A stretch of DNA of 64,000 nt from Strix aluco (taxonomy: Eukaryota > Chordata > Aves > Strigiformes > Strigidae), in contig NC_133970.1 in the NCBI RefSeq assembly GCF_031877795.1, positions 48,366,828 through 48,430,827 of the forward strand, in the 5' to 3' direction. This document shows, one piece after another, positions 40,342-53,870 of this stretch. The position numbers and the translations under genes were made by a program. Each line of letters begins with the position of its first letter. Positions within the stretch are counted from its first letter, which is position 1. The notes below the pieces were generated by a model. The model worked only from the letters and a program-made list of their open reading frames with translations. It was not told the DNA's origin and ran no database searches.

Positions 40342-40764
40342 AATATGATGACTTTGTTAAGAGTTTACCATGTACATAAGTTGAAGGAGATTTGTCATGG
40401 TTCTATTGTTAAAAGGAATTTGGAGGTTTTTTTCCTCAGTGACAGATGCTAAGCAGGTGGAAAATTACCGGCGGGACCCCTGTCAGAAGCCCCCAGCAAC
40501 ACCGGATTGTGCAGGTGAAATATGATTGGAGGAATCCCTGCCAGGAGCCCCAGCAACATCAGAAAGCCCGGGAAAGTTTGAGGGACCCCGCTGCGCATGT
40601 GAAGGAGGGACTATAAAAGAGAGTGACGTAGCACCACCCGGTGCTCGTTGGTGCGGAGTGGGAAGCCCCCCCTGCCCCCCGGCGTGCCTAGTTTTTTTTT
40701 GCTTGTTCTTATTGCAAATAAATTTATTAAAGATATTTTCGCCTCTGCCTCGGCATTTATAACA
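40312..40764 (+). mobile_element. 3' LTR of the provirus
   Basis: 453 bp, TGTGAAGAATATGG to ATAACA, with TATAAAA at 40612-40618 and AATAAA at 40717-40722. Its first 30 bases also encode the end of env. Confidence 0.95.
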
Positions 40765-40768
40765 ACAT

Positions 40769-41944
40769 TAATTTTCTTTATCCTTGAAAAATCCACAAAA
40801 ATAAGCTTACAGTGAAAAATTCAGTACCACAGCATGTATAGAAACACAAGTATTAATTTAAAACTTATTTTTGAAGAATTAGTAGTAAACCAAAAATAAC
40901 TGCAAATCACAACAATTATCAGAACTGAGTAAACTTTTATCTCAAATTAATCTGATGCTCAGTGATCACCAATACTTATATCATGCAAGATTAGACTCAC
41001 ACAGAATGACAAACTATCTCATTGAACCAGTAATGCTGAAAACTAATGATCAGGTGTACTGGCAAACAACTGAAAGAATCTTTCATCCTGTCAAAAATGA
41101 GAACTAACGTAGCAAAGTTCACAGTCCAATAAAGCCATTCCTATAAACAAAAAAATCTTCCTATGCAAGGCATATAATTAAAGGAACTGGCTTGCCAAAT
41201 AAACCAACCAGTTAAATACATGATATACTCTGGAGCTACTCATGTAATTTATTTAGTGTGACACAATTTGACAATTTGGAAAAATAATTAAAAGACTATG
41301 GGAAATTAAGGTCACAGTCTGTATATCAGAATTATAAGCCTGTCTGAATATATTCATCTAACTGTAAGCTTATCACAAAGTAACATATCAAGGTACTCAA
41401 GTTTCACTTTACCAAAAAAGCCTCAGTTTTGGTGGCCTTCTGAGGTTTGATCTCTCTATAGGATATCTAGTTCACTCAGTCCACTAACTAATGCATGCAC
41501 AAATCACTTGTTAAAAAAGTTAACCAATATCTTTTCAAAATAAAGGAGGAGAAGAACAAGCAAAAGCATTCAAGTCAGGAAAAAAAAAAAAATCTATCAG
41601 AGAATCAAACATCACTTAAAATTGATAAATAAGGCATCTTTTAATATGGTATAAGCTAAACTGTTATGATTTATAACTCCCTTATTGCAAAATGACGGGT
41701 TAAACTATTTTAAGTGTTTTTTAAGATGTGCTTTATATATAAAAATATATTTATAATATATGTCTACACAAACAGTACATTTACACAGAAATTTCAATAT
41801 ATTGTCATAGGCACAAACATTTCTCCAAAGTAGTAAAAAGTTATTAGGACAAGAGAAAAAAAATCCCGTTTCTTCATTTGTTAACACTTGCACAAGTGCT
41901 GTATTTGAACAAATGCACACAAATAAGTTTCCAAAGTTAATATA
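40769..41944 (-). other. MAP3K1: MAP3K1 intron 6 between provirus and CR1-d
   Basis: About 1.2 kb of AT-rich intron, nothing recognised. Confidence 0.7.
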
Positions 41945-43093
41945 TCAGAATCACAGAATCATCTAGGTTGGAAAAGACCTTGAAGATCATCCAGTCCATC
42001 CATCAACCCAACATTGACAGTTCCCAACTCCACCAGATCCCTCAGCGCTGGGTCAACCCGACTCTTCAACCCCTCCAGGGATGGGGACTCCCCCCCTGCC
42101 CTGGGCAGCCCATTCCAACGCCCAACAACCCCTTCTGCAAAGAAATCCTTCCTAAGAGCCAGTCTGACCCTGCCCTGGCGCAGCTTGAGGCCATTCCCTC
42201 TGGTCCTGGCGCTGGTTCCTTGGGTCATGAGACTCATCCCCCCTCTCTGCACCCTCCTTTCAGGGAGTTGGAGAGGGCCAGGAGGTCTCCCCTCAGCCTC
42301 CTCTTCTCCAGACTAAACCCCCCCAGTTCCTTCAGCCGCTCCCCATCAGACCTGTGCTCCAGACCCTGCACCAGCTCCGTTGCCCTTCTCTGGACACGCT
42401 CGAGTCATTCAATGTCCTTTTTGGAGTGAGGGGCCCAAAACTGAACCCACTCATCGAGGTGTGGCCTCACCAGGGCTGAGTACAGGGGTAAGATCCCTTC
42501 CCTGTCCCTGCTGGCCACACTTTTTCTGACACAAGCCAGGATGCCATTGGCCTTCTTGGCCACCCGGGCACACTGCTGGCTCATTATCAATCAACCCCCC
42601 CAGGTCCCTCTCTGACTGGCAGCTCTCCAGCCACTCCTCCCCAAGCCTGTAGCGCTGCTGGGGGTTGTTGTGGCCCAAGGGCAGCACCTGGTATTTGGCC
42701 TTATTGAAACTCCTCCAGTTGGCCTCAGCCCATCGCTCCAGCCTGGCCAGATCCCTCTGCAGAACCTCCCTACCCTCGAGCAGATCAACACTCCCACCCA
42801 ACTGGGTGTCGTCTGCAAACTGACTGAGGGTGCACTCGATCCCCTCGTCTAGCTCATCAATAAAGATGTTAAACAGGAGTGACCCCAACACCGAGCCCTG
42901 GGGGACACCACTCGTGACCGGCTGCCAACTGGATTTAACTCCGTTCCCCGCCACTCTTTGGGCCCGGCCATCAGCCAGTTTTTTACCCAGCAAAGCGTGT
43001 GCCCATCCAAGCCTCGAGCAGCCAGTTTCACCAGGAGAATGCTGTGGGAAACGGTGTCAAAGGCCTTGCTAAAGTCAAGGTAAACAACATCCC
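41945..43093 (-). mobile_element. CR1 LINE fragment (CR1-d) in intron 6, sense to MAP3K1
   Basis: The 3' tail is at 41945 (complement of a 'ctaggttggaaaagaccttga' type end) and the 5' truncation is near 43093. The frame at 42451-42993 encodes the RT core with [18 protein letters not shown] and FADDTQLGG. It is collinear with and very similar to the 3' part of CR1-b, so the two belong to one subfamily. No full ORF2. Confidence 0.9.
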
Positions 43094-43387
43094 ATATGCT
43101 TCAGTCTTGCAGATGACCACTTACATTTCTAGAGTTTGCTTCCCAAATTCATAGTCAAAAAAAAATGATTTTCACAACTCCACTTAATATTTTCCAAACA
43201 GAAAGTATAAAGCAAATATGCCCACTTGGTATGACTGTGACTAATATATACTTGACTCTTGATTCTTTGCAAATACAGAGACTTAATGTGGCTTGAAATG
43301 AAAGCAGCTTTGAACAAATGAATGTCGGTGATTCTAAACCTCATAAATTAGAAAAAGACCTATAGAATAAAGCTTTTAATTCCTTTA

Positions 43388-43549
<162 letters not shown>

Positions 43550-44101
43550 CTAGCATCAGAAAAAGATAGCAACAGTCATATTTATGCTATGAATAGCTTG
43601 TATTTAAAAGGCAATATTACTGAAGCTTAACTACTGCTAAGAAAGATCTATTCACCTTCACAATAATGCATTAGCAGCAGCAGAAATTTCAGAAGTCTTA
43701 CTAATAGATCACAAGAAACTTAACCAAATAGATTTTTGTTGTAATTAAAAATAATAGCTTTAAGTATACACACAGTTACTTCTGAAGATCCTTGTTCTGT
43801 TTACCTTTCAGCTAATCAGTGAGACAGATATACAAATTTGAGTAGAAAAATCCAAGATTTGAATCACTCACTAAACTACAGCTCTCTACTAATTCTTTTA
43901 GTTACGCCTTTTATTTGCAGATTATTTTTCTACTTGCAGAGCTCTTGAACCCAAATTAAAGACATAATTAAAAACATATATTTTTGTTGCTTTGAAATGC
44001 AGCAGTTCTCAGCATTTTTAAGATAATACCCTAAAGACTTTTTTTTTTTTTACCCAGAGTGTATTTTAGATCTGCCATTAGATCTATTATAAATCTATTA
44101 C
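43550..44101 (-). other. MAP3K1: MAP3K1 intron 5
   Basis: 552 bases, nothing recognised. Confidence 0.8.
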
Positions 44102-44218
44102 CTCAAAGTTCTTCAGAGTCTTTCTCCAGAGCATTGGGTCTGAGGGTTCAAGCTGGAAGACCCGCAACATAACAAAAAGCAGATGAATACAAAACGTCCC
44201 ACGGCCACAGCTACAAGT
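44102..44218 (-). CDS. MAP3K1: MAP3K1 exon 5 (SWIM zinc finger)
   Basis: Thirty-nine codons. [12 protein letters not shown] gives the SWIM pattern C-x-C-x5-C-x-H (residues 187, 189, 195, 197). [19 protein letters not shown] follows, phase 0 at both ends. SWIM fingers bind DNA or protein; in MEKK1 this one is reported to bind c-Jun. Confidence 0.97.
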
Positions 44219-45295
<1,077 letters not shown>

Positions 45296-45545
45296 CTACA
45301 TAAGCAGTTCCATCATGAGCATTCCCAGGACAATAGTAAGTTTAACTATGTATTTTTCCCCAAATGATGTAGAATAAGAGAGTCCCCCAAACCTGAAGAA
45401 ACTATAACCTGCTTAGACTATGTTAATTTAAAATTATTAATTTTCTTCCATGCCCAGAACTCAAGAGCAGAAGAAAGTTGGGGGAGGTGGGTGGGAGGTG
45501 GTGTGTCCAGGTGGGAGTCTAGTGAACAATCCTGTCATCAAGGGA

Positions 45546-46449
45546 TGTGGTGGCACAGACTCCCTGGGGCACGTTACAATGTCAGGAGCCAGCCAACACT
45601 GTGCTGGGATAATCTGGAACTTTCTTATTCTTTATACAAGTGCAGTGAGTTGAGATGATTAGGCACTCCCTGAGCATACCCAAACTCCTGTGCCAAACAG
45701 TGAGTTAGGACAATTAAGCACTCCCTAACTGCACCTGGAACTCCTGTTGTCTGGAAACCATATCTATAACTCCTGCGGCCTGGATTGTAGCTCACTCTGG
45801 AAAGTACCAGAATTACCTGACAAGAATTGTGGCCGAAAAAGTTATCGACCAAAGTCAATTATCTTGCAATCCTAGAAATAGCAATCCCGAGACCCTTTGA
45901 GCTCTCCTGGATTGCAGCATGCTGTGACCAGCATTTTCCCTGAATTGGGATACCTCTCAGGCACAGTCTCTGAGTTTTAAAGACTTCTCAAGGCTCAGTT
46001 ATCACATGTTGAGGAATATTAATGCATTGTGAGTATTTACTCTGAACTCGAGAAGAGTGAAATTTGAACCATAGGCTAGCCTCTTCCATCCACCTCTCTA
46101 CCTGTCTACATGTTTAAATACACACATTTGTCTTCACAAATGTGGGCGTCTACATATTTCACTGGATCCAATTATTTCTGTCTCTGTGTGTATATTTTGT
46201 GTTTATACATATGCACGTAGATATAGTTTGATTTAAGGTACCTTGTGGTAAGTTAGTGTGAATCTTGTCATTCACGAATCTATAATTAAGTTGCTGTTTT
46301 AATTATAACATTCTACCAAATCACCTTGTTAATCTATAAACTTAATCTTTAAGTGCTGCTAAAATTCAACCTTTTGATCAGACTCACACCATTAATAAAT
46401 TTTGAATTGCTGCTAAATCATAACAGTGTCAAGTATTTCATCCATGACA
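45546..46449 (+). mobile_element. Solo LTR (family C) in intron 3, antisense to MAP3K1
   Basis: 904 bp, TGTGGTGGCACAG to CATCCATGACA, with AATAAA at 46394-46399. Perfect 5-bp target duplications AGGGA are at 45541-45545 and 46450-46454. This copy defines the family's true ends. A 5-bp duplication fits the ERVL or some class I integrases. Confidence 0.9.
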
Positions 46450-46454
46450 AGGGA

Positions 46455-46866
46455 ATATACCTGCCTGGAGAACTGACATGCAAAACTGCAGGGAGAAAAA
46501 AACAACAAACAAAAAGCCAAAAAGCAAAAACCAAACTCCTGGCACCTCTTCACGCAAATCACGCTAATAGAACATACATGTCTTCACAACCAAGTACCTA
46601 TATTTCTTAATTTATTTCCTACAAATAAAAACTGAAAGCAAGACTGAATAAAGAAGAAAATACACACTTAAGAGCAAAGAACAAAATTGCACATGGAGAA
46701 GTGTAACATGAGATATGCTCTGCATATCTCACTCAAGTAATACCCTGTCATAACCCCTTTATATCAGCATCTTGCCTACCCAGGAAGGATTAGACACCAA
46801 TTACCTCTCTAAGCAAAATATTGCAGTATATATCCAAATTAAATTACATCACAGCTTGCAACTTAC
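46455..46866 (-). other. MAP3K1: MAP3K1 intron 3, 3' part
   Basis: Short stretch between LTR-C and exon 3, A-rich, nothing recognised. Confidence 0.7.
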
Positions 46867-47070
46867 AGGTACTGGAGATACCCTTTTTCTTCTAACACCC
46901 GGTGATTCAGATTTAACTGTCCTACAGGATGATGAAGAGCTTCTAGGAGAAGGACTACGTCTTCCTTTCTGGATAGGCGAAGCAGCAGTGCTTTGTCCTT
47001 TAGCCCGAGGCTCTAGAGAGAGTTTGTTCATCTCCGATCCATCTCCTTTCCCAGGGGTAGGTTTCACCAC
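46867..47070 (-). CDS. MAP3K1: MAP3K1 exon 3
   Basis: Sixty-eight codons, [16 protein letters not shown] to [10 protein letters not shown], phase 0 at both ends. A basic Ser/Arg-rich segment of low conservation; [10 protein letters not shown] and SPVP look like proline-directed phosphorylation sites (inference). Confidence 0.95.
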
Positions 47071-49511
47071 CTTGCAGGAATTAAGCCACATGTAAGAACG
47101 AATTGATCATTTTACATTATAACAAAACAAATTCATCAAAACTTGTTTTGCTAGCATAATTAAGCCATTATTTAGACATCCAAAGTTTGCATATTCCTTA
47201 GGTTCTAATATTAACATCTAATAGGGGCTATCTTGTTAATCTATACACAACACAAAAGCAAGAACCTTTTTTCCTGTCCATTTGTGACATCTATGTTAGA
47301 GTTGTGGCAGCAACTGATTTAATTCTCAAAGTGCTTCTGTAATAGTCATTCATGGTATCTCAGAGGACAGCAATTCTCCCATTTGGCTAGTAGGAGCCAA
47401 AAGATATTTTTTTTCCCTACAGGTATTATCTGCTTATTTAAGAGCTATAACCTTGGATTTATCTGTTACATTATATTTGCTACATACATTACTTTAAACC
47501 TAGAGGCAATACAGCAAAATTAAGGTGTGCCATGCCCTATAAGAACCACAGCCAGCTTTTCTGCCTGCAATAAGTAAAACAGCTACACTGCATCTGGTAT
47601 CTGAGCTAATAATCACTGTGCACAGTGCTGCACTACCTGAAGAGACACATGTGCTCAAGAAGAGTGAGCACATTCACTTCTAATACAGTGCTTTGTTGTA
47701 TAAACACTGAATTTTGACACTGTGAGATATGGAGTATTTCAAGACAACTTTCAGCTACCTGCCCCTCAGACCTACATAATGTGTGAGAAGATTAAGGTCC
47801 CATGGAATCAAATTAAAAGCAGCCACAGCAGGCAGTCAGTTTTAGTTCTACGTTTCTCCATGTCTTAGAGGCTTAACTCAAAGCCAGAGGGAAGCTCCAA
47901 GTAACACTTCAGTTTAACAGAGCAGACCTCTCCTAGAAAGTTGCAGAGGTCTCTGATTTAGGAAAAAAAAATAAAATAAAAAAAAAAATGGAAGGGACTT
48001 TCCCTGCTCAGGGTATGAGGAGAAAGAGACATCCAGCCTCCATGCCTTTCTACATGATGATTTGGACTGCATCCACAAGGTCAAATGCTATTTTAAACTG
48101 AAACATTTAACTCATCCAGCTGAAGCTGTTCCACTATCCAGAAATGCATTTCAGTAGGCTACAGAGAAAAGAGGACAACAAGGAGGTTGCAGCCTAGCAG
48201 TTAGGCACTGTCCCAGAGAAGACCAACCTGTGTTTACAGCCTTGATACAAGCACTGCTTGTTTTAAAATATATTACTATCTGATTATGAAAATGAACAGG
48301 ATAAAGAAAAATATGAAAAAGCAATACAGGCTTTTTTTTCCTTCCTACTGATGCCTTTTCTCTTTGCTGAAAGGTCAAAATGCAAATTCATGTGCCTATG
48401 GACAAGTTACAATTATCAGTTGCTAATGCCTGAAAAAGTTTAAATGTAAAATGGTAGTAATTGACAATCTGAAGCATCAAAAGTTGTATTAAAAACTCAG
48501 AAACCTTAAGGGAAGTAGTCTGAGCATGGAACCATAATTTCAAGCTATACAGTAACCAAGATGCATTTAAAAATTTTTTCAAGAACTGTTTTGTGTTATT
48601 CAAGATATTGCTTTTAGGTGCACTAAGTATTTTCAATGTTCTTATGACAGAAAGTTACCAATGTAACCCTTATTTCTGCTCTAGAAAAGCTGCCCCCACT
48701 TATTTACTGCATCAGATGATCTTAGCTTTAAATTAGCACTCCCACCAATTGTTACACAGGAGTCACATTGACCAATGCAACTACACTTATATGTAACTAA
48801 TTGCTATTAAACAGCATTATACTGAATATGCCAGTGTTAGAATCATAACCGTATTTAATAAGTTTTCAGTTTGATCTGTCTGAAATTTCTTAAAATTACT
48901 TCTGAGCCATTTATACAAAAGTATTACCCAAAAAGGCTAATAAGAATACTCTGGCATCCAAGTTTTAGCAGACTTGAGACTTATGTGAAGTTGTTTGTTA
49001 CTCAGATTTGATTTTTCTGGTTCAAATAAGCTTGCAGTTTGTATATTCATCTAGCAAAAAAAAAAAAAAATCCACACATGTTAAACATATAGAAAACTTC
49101 GATTTAACATTTTCAAACTAAGGAAATGCAAAGTCATGAAACCCTAAAGAATGAAGGGAATACAAACCACTACAGTGCAGTTTTGCACTCAAATGTAAAA
49201 ATTTATCTAATGAACAAGAGCTACTTTTGCTGTTGACATCAGAAGTCAAGGTTGCTACAGCAGTATTTTACACTACACAATCAGCAGCACAGCAATATAC
49301 TTTTTTTAAAAAAATAAAGCTTAATAAATGTGTACTCTTCAGAAAGTCAGCCACAATTTCCTGTTAAACAGCTCTTTAAAAAAATGAGATATCACTATTA
49401 AGAGTCTGCAAACTGTTAATGATAAGAGAGGTTTCAAACACAAAGAAATTTAAGAGATTTTTATTTGTAATAGTTGCCACAGATAATTGCCTTTACTTCC
49501 GTGCCACTTAC
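47071..49511 (-). other. MAP3K1: MAP3K1 intron 2
   Basis: 2441 bases without a recognised transposon. A-rich runs lie near 47960 and 49054. Confidence 0.75.
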
Positions 49512-49662
49512 CACAGGGCCTCTCCTGCTTCTTCTTTCCAGCCATTCATGCTTCCAGGCTGGCATACACATTGCCTTGAGTTTCTCCCTGATCATACGCT
49601 CTTCTGGGCGGTCATCCATCTTCTGCAACCCCCTAAGGGTTTCTCTATTCTCCATGTCACGA
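49512..49662 (-). CDS. MAP3K1: MAP3K1 exon 2
   Basis: 151 bases: one base of a split codon, then [20 protein letters not shown] to RRSRRGPV. This is the first exon seen in the window. The acceptor is [15 protein letters not shown] is highly conserved in the family. Confidence 0.97.
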
Positions 49663-52600
49663 CTAGAGCAAAGAAAAAAAATATTAGAGTAATAGATACA
49701 ATTATTTTTGGTTAAGGTATAATATTATAGCATTCTTAAGCTTTATGCCATCCTGTTCTCCCTCTCCTTACAGTGCAGCTACTAAAACATTACTTCCAAG
49801 TGACTGCTGCAAGCCTTTTAAGAGTTACGACTAATTTGCTAGTCTGCAGTTCGCAGCATACCTGTTTTGAGAGGTATTTCTTTAGAACGTGTGTATTGCT
49901 TGTAACATTGGACACCCAGTAAAGAGAAATGTCTTGGCAAATATTAAACCAATACAAAAATTACTCTGTATTTCATGTCATTCACCAAAAGTTTCAGAAG
50001 CGTTGTGATGGTTCATGTATGCATCAGCAATGCAAAGCTTGCAATCTGTTTTAAAACAATTTACAAAATATAAATCAATGGTGAAAAGCTTCCATCTTCA
50101 TTGGATGCACAAGCATGAAGCTATGTATGTAGTGCTTCTTCCTATACATGAAGACTTCCTCAAAAAAAGAGGACTTGTAAACTAATACACAGTATGTTTA
50201 AGCTAGACACAGAAATAATGGAAATAAAGCTAGCGTCCTTGACAATTGCTTTCTGAGTGATTAATAACTCAAAAGCACTTCAAATCAGCTATAATTATAG
50301 CAAAACTCACAGCAAGTTCATATCTATAAAATGAAAGTATTACAGCAAAGTAGTTGCCTGTGATTGCTGGCAACAACAAAGCAGCAAGAAATACTGTCAG
50401 ACACTGAAAACCAAATATGAACAGTCTGGAAGATCTCCTGATTCTGTTGAATATCTGCTAAATCACCAAGAAAACCACATTCTTAAGCAGCAGTACACGA
50501 TCCCCCTTCCATCTTACTGAGATTAGCTGTCTTTAAAAATAAGCAAGCTTGATTAAGCCAACTCTCAGAATAAAATTATGTTTCAAAAATAAAATCACAG
50601 CTTAAAGTAGAAGATAAGACTATATAATAATTTAGTTACAGTGAGAAGCAGTTGCATATTTACATCCACTGCTTTCATGCATGCAGTCTTCAACTTCCAA
50701 AACTTTTAGCTATGCAGTTAAAACTACAGTTATGTACTGCATGATGACCTATGCCCATCAGCAATGTATTAATAAAGTTCATTTATCAGAAGTCCCTACT
50801 GGTCAGGAGTAGTCATGGGTTTTTTTCTCTCATTGTAGACACAAAGGAAACAAAGTATTCTGAAACAGGAAATAACTCTTCCTGTTCAGTGCTGAAACAT
50901 AATAAGCAGATGGATATTGTAAACAAAAATATTTTTCTTTCAAGCAACATCTAAACCTGTTAATAACCAAATTTAGACACTCAGAACTGTCTAGCAATTA
51001 AACACTAATGTTTATAAATAGAAAAATAATCTACCTAAGAATGAATGTTTTTTCAGAGGTTAAGCATTAGTGCTTGCTTAACTTCAAAACTAATGCAAGT
51101 GATAAGTTATTTTTGTCCCAATACTGAATTTCATACTATTGCTTTCTAGAAAGAGACAAAAACTAGCAATTCTTCATGAAAAACAAAGACATTACAGCAG
51201 CAGCAGGTAGAGTTCAAATAGAGAATGTGCCTAAAAGCTTAGAATGGGGGAAAAAAAACCTATTGTCTAAAAAGGGCTGCTTTTACATTTTTTCCCCTCA
51301 GTCAAAAAAAAAAAAAAATCAGTTCGAAGACAAAAATCTTTGTCTGCATAAGAACAATACATCTCCAAAATAATATAGGTGCAAGTTAAAAATATAGTTA
51401 CTCTGTTTCTATATTAGTTATTCCATGGCATGAACCATCTCAGTTGCATGAATACTTTGTACACAAGACAGAAAACACTATCCCATCAGTGAAAGAATGA
51501 CACAGTATTTAATTTGTTCATATATCCACGGTTAACTTCCCAACGGATATAAAAAAGTCTTTTAGTGGCCCTTGGACTTGAATTCACAAACAATGCAACA
51601 TGACAGTGGAGGCTTCACAATCTGTACTTGTTCTCTAAGAAGCAGAAGCAACTATCTTCCTCTCATGTGACAGCTAAACTGATCTACTCTTGCCTGCACA
51701 AAGAACTCTTGTGCTTTTCCTCCACGCAGGTGGGAAAGACTAACAGAATCTGAAAGCTTTTGCTCAGTAAACCAGTTATCTTTTTACAGAATTTAATTAC
51801 TGTGTGTATTTTTATAGAACACAGTTTCTGAAGTGTTCAAAAACCTTCCTATTTTAACTTAAGCTTGGCTAAAACTATAGTTTACTAAATATTCTTATAC
51901 TCTTGGATCTATAGAAAAAATATTTTTCCTGTGAATGCACAAAGTTTCCTGCATACTGCAGAACATCCTCATTTTGTAGCCTAAACCTACGGGTTTTATT
52001 TTTTACTCTAAAGCAAAACCCCTCATCTATTCTAGTCAAGCTGAAGTTTGCCTACATGACAACAGCTGGGTTGCCAGTCCCCATATCACTGTACCTCAGC
52101 ACAAAAAAAAACCCCACACAAACCCAGAGCATACTCCACTGAGGACTTGATCCTGCTCTGATCCTCATCTTCATACAGCAAAAGTTATTTCTGAGTCAAG
52201 TTAACAATATACTTAAGTGACTGCCATGCGGTACTTTATTTGAACAGCAATGACACCACTAAGGAGCAAGCCAAAAAAAAAAACCTCAGAGAATGTGCTA
52301 GCTTGGACCAGGAAGTGTCACATTTCTCAACATCCTTGTGTCTTAATTTTGAAGACTTGCAAACAGTAATTGAACATTTTTATTGTTAACAACTGGTTCT
52401 TTATGGATCAATGATTCAATATTTTAAACACAAGGTATGCAATACACATGTTATTTACCAAACTACTGTTAAATATACAAGCAAGTTTTACTTCTGAATG
52501 GCTCAGTGAATTTAATACTAATTCTCTGCAGGTATTTTTCTTACAAAAGGCATATAGCAGTATATGAAAGCTGAATAGTAGCTCCAATCCATTTTCCTGT

Positions 52601-52894
52601 GCTTTTCAATGTTTAGAAACAGTTAGTTAAAATAGCAGAGAAGCAAACAGCTTTATCCAATAGCCACACTGGACCAGATTTTATTAGCAGTAGGAAAGCA
52701 GGAAAATGTGAAGTTCTGAAATAGGAGAGAGTCAATTCACCAAGAAAAGGAAAGCTCTGTCTGCCATACCCACAAATACTCAATCATAGGAAGGAAAAAA
52801 GTTATTAGCTACTAATTATTTATTTATTTATTTTTAAAACCATTTGTCTGAAGCAAGTTAGCAAAAGGTAACTTGCATACCAGGAGTGGTCAAA
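49663..52894 (-). other. MAP3K1: MAP3K1 intron 1, 3' part
   Basis: About 3.2 kb of AT-rich intron without recognised repeats or conserved ORFs. Confidence 0.7.
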
Positions 52895-53870
52895 CCATAG
52901 AATCACAGAATCATTCAGGTTGGAAAAGCCCCTCGGGATCATCGAGTCCAACCCTCAGCCTGACTCTACAAAGTTCTCCCCTACACCACATCCCCCAACA
53001 GCTCATCCAAACGGCCCTTAAACACACCCAGGGATGGGGACTCCACCCCCTCCCTGGGCAGCCTATTCCACTCTCTGACCACTCTTTCTGGGAAAGATTT
53101 TTCCCTCATGCCCAGTCTGAACCTCCCCTGTTGCAGTTTAAAGCTGTTCCCTCTTGTTCTGTCACTAATCACCTGTGGGAAGAGACCAGCACCAACCTCT
53201 CTACAATGTCCTTTCAGGGAGCTGTAGAGAGTGATGAGGTCTCCCCTCAGCCTTCTCCTCCTCACACTGAACAGTCCCAGCTCCTTCAATCTCTCCTCAC
53301 AGGATTTATTCTCCAGGCCCTTCCCCAGCCTCGTTGCCCTCCTCTGCACTCGCTCCAGCCCCTCGAGATCTCTCTCGTATTGAGGTGCCCAAAACTGGAC
53401 ACAACACTCCAGGTGTGGCCTCACCAGTGCAGAGCACAGGGGGACTATCACCTCCCTACTTCTGCTGGTCACACTATTGCTGATACAAGCCAGGATGCCG
53501 TTGGCTTTCTTGGCCACCTGGGCACACTGCTGGCTCCTGTTCAGCTGCTTGTCAATGAGAACCCCCAGACCCTTCTCTTCCAGACAGCTCCAGCCACACC
53601 TCCCCAAGCCTGTAGCCATGCAGGGGGTTGTTGTGGCCCAAGTGCAGGACCTGGCACTTGGCCTTGTTGAAGCCCATCCCGTTAACGTTGGCCCACCGAT
53701 CCAATCTATCCAAGTGTCTCTGTAGAACCTCCCTATCTTCATGCAGATCGACACTCCCGCTTAACTTGGTGTCATCTGTGAATTTACTGATGATACACTC
53801 TGTGTCCTTATCAAGACCATCAATAAAGATGTTGAACAGAAATGGTCCCAACACCAAGCCCTGAGGTCAC
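52895..53870 (-). mobile_element. CR1 LINE fragment (CR1-e) in intron 1, sense to MAP3K1
   Basis: The 3' tail is at 52895 and the 5' truncation near 53870. Minus-strand frames hold the RT end with [13 protein letters not shown] and the C-terminal ORF2 block ([19 protein letters not shown]). It differs from CR1-b/d, so it is another subfamily. The long plus-strand ORF at 52873-53670 is its antisense shadow. Confidence 0.88.

Larger units (their letters stand above)
35224..40764 (+). mobile_element. Defective endogenous retrovirus in intron 6, antisense to MAP3K1
   Basis: 5541 bp. Two 453-bp LTRs flank remains of gag, pro, pol and env in that order, with perfect 4-bp target duplications ACAT at 35220-35223 and 40765-40768. 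Features of gag and env, plus the 4-bp duplication, point to a class I gammaretrovirus-like virus. The primer-binding site is tRNA-Trp. Capsid is mostly missing, the protease active site is lost, most of RT, all RNase H and the integrase core are deleted, and env has one stop. By hand the LTRs differ at about 18 of 453 positions (about 4%), without length change. It cannot replicate by itself. Confidence 0.95.

Noticed and set aside
52873..53670. 265-codon plus-strand ORF
   Set aside because: Antisense of CR1-e ORF2. CR1 antisense frames are often open because of codon bias.
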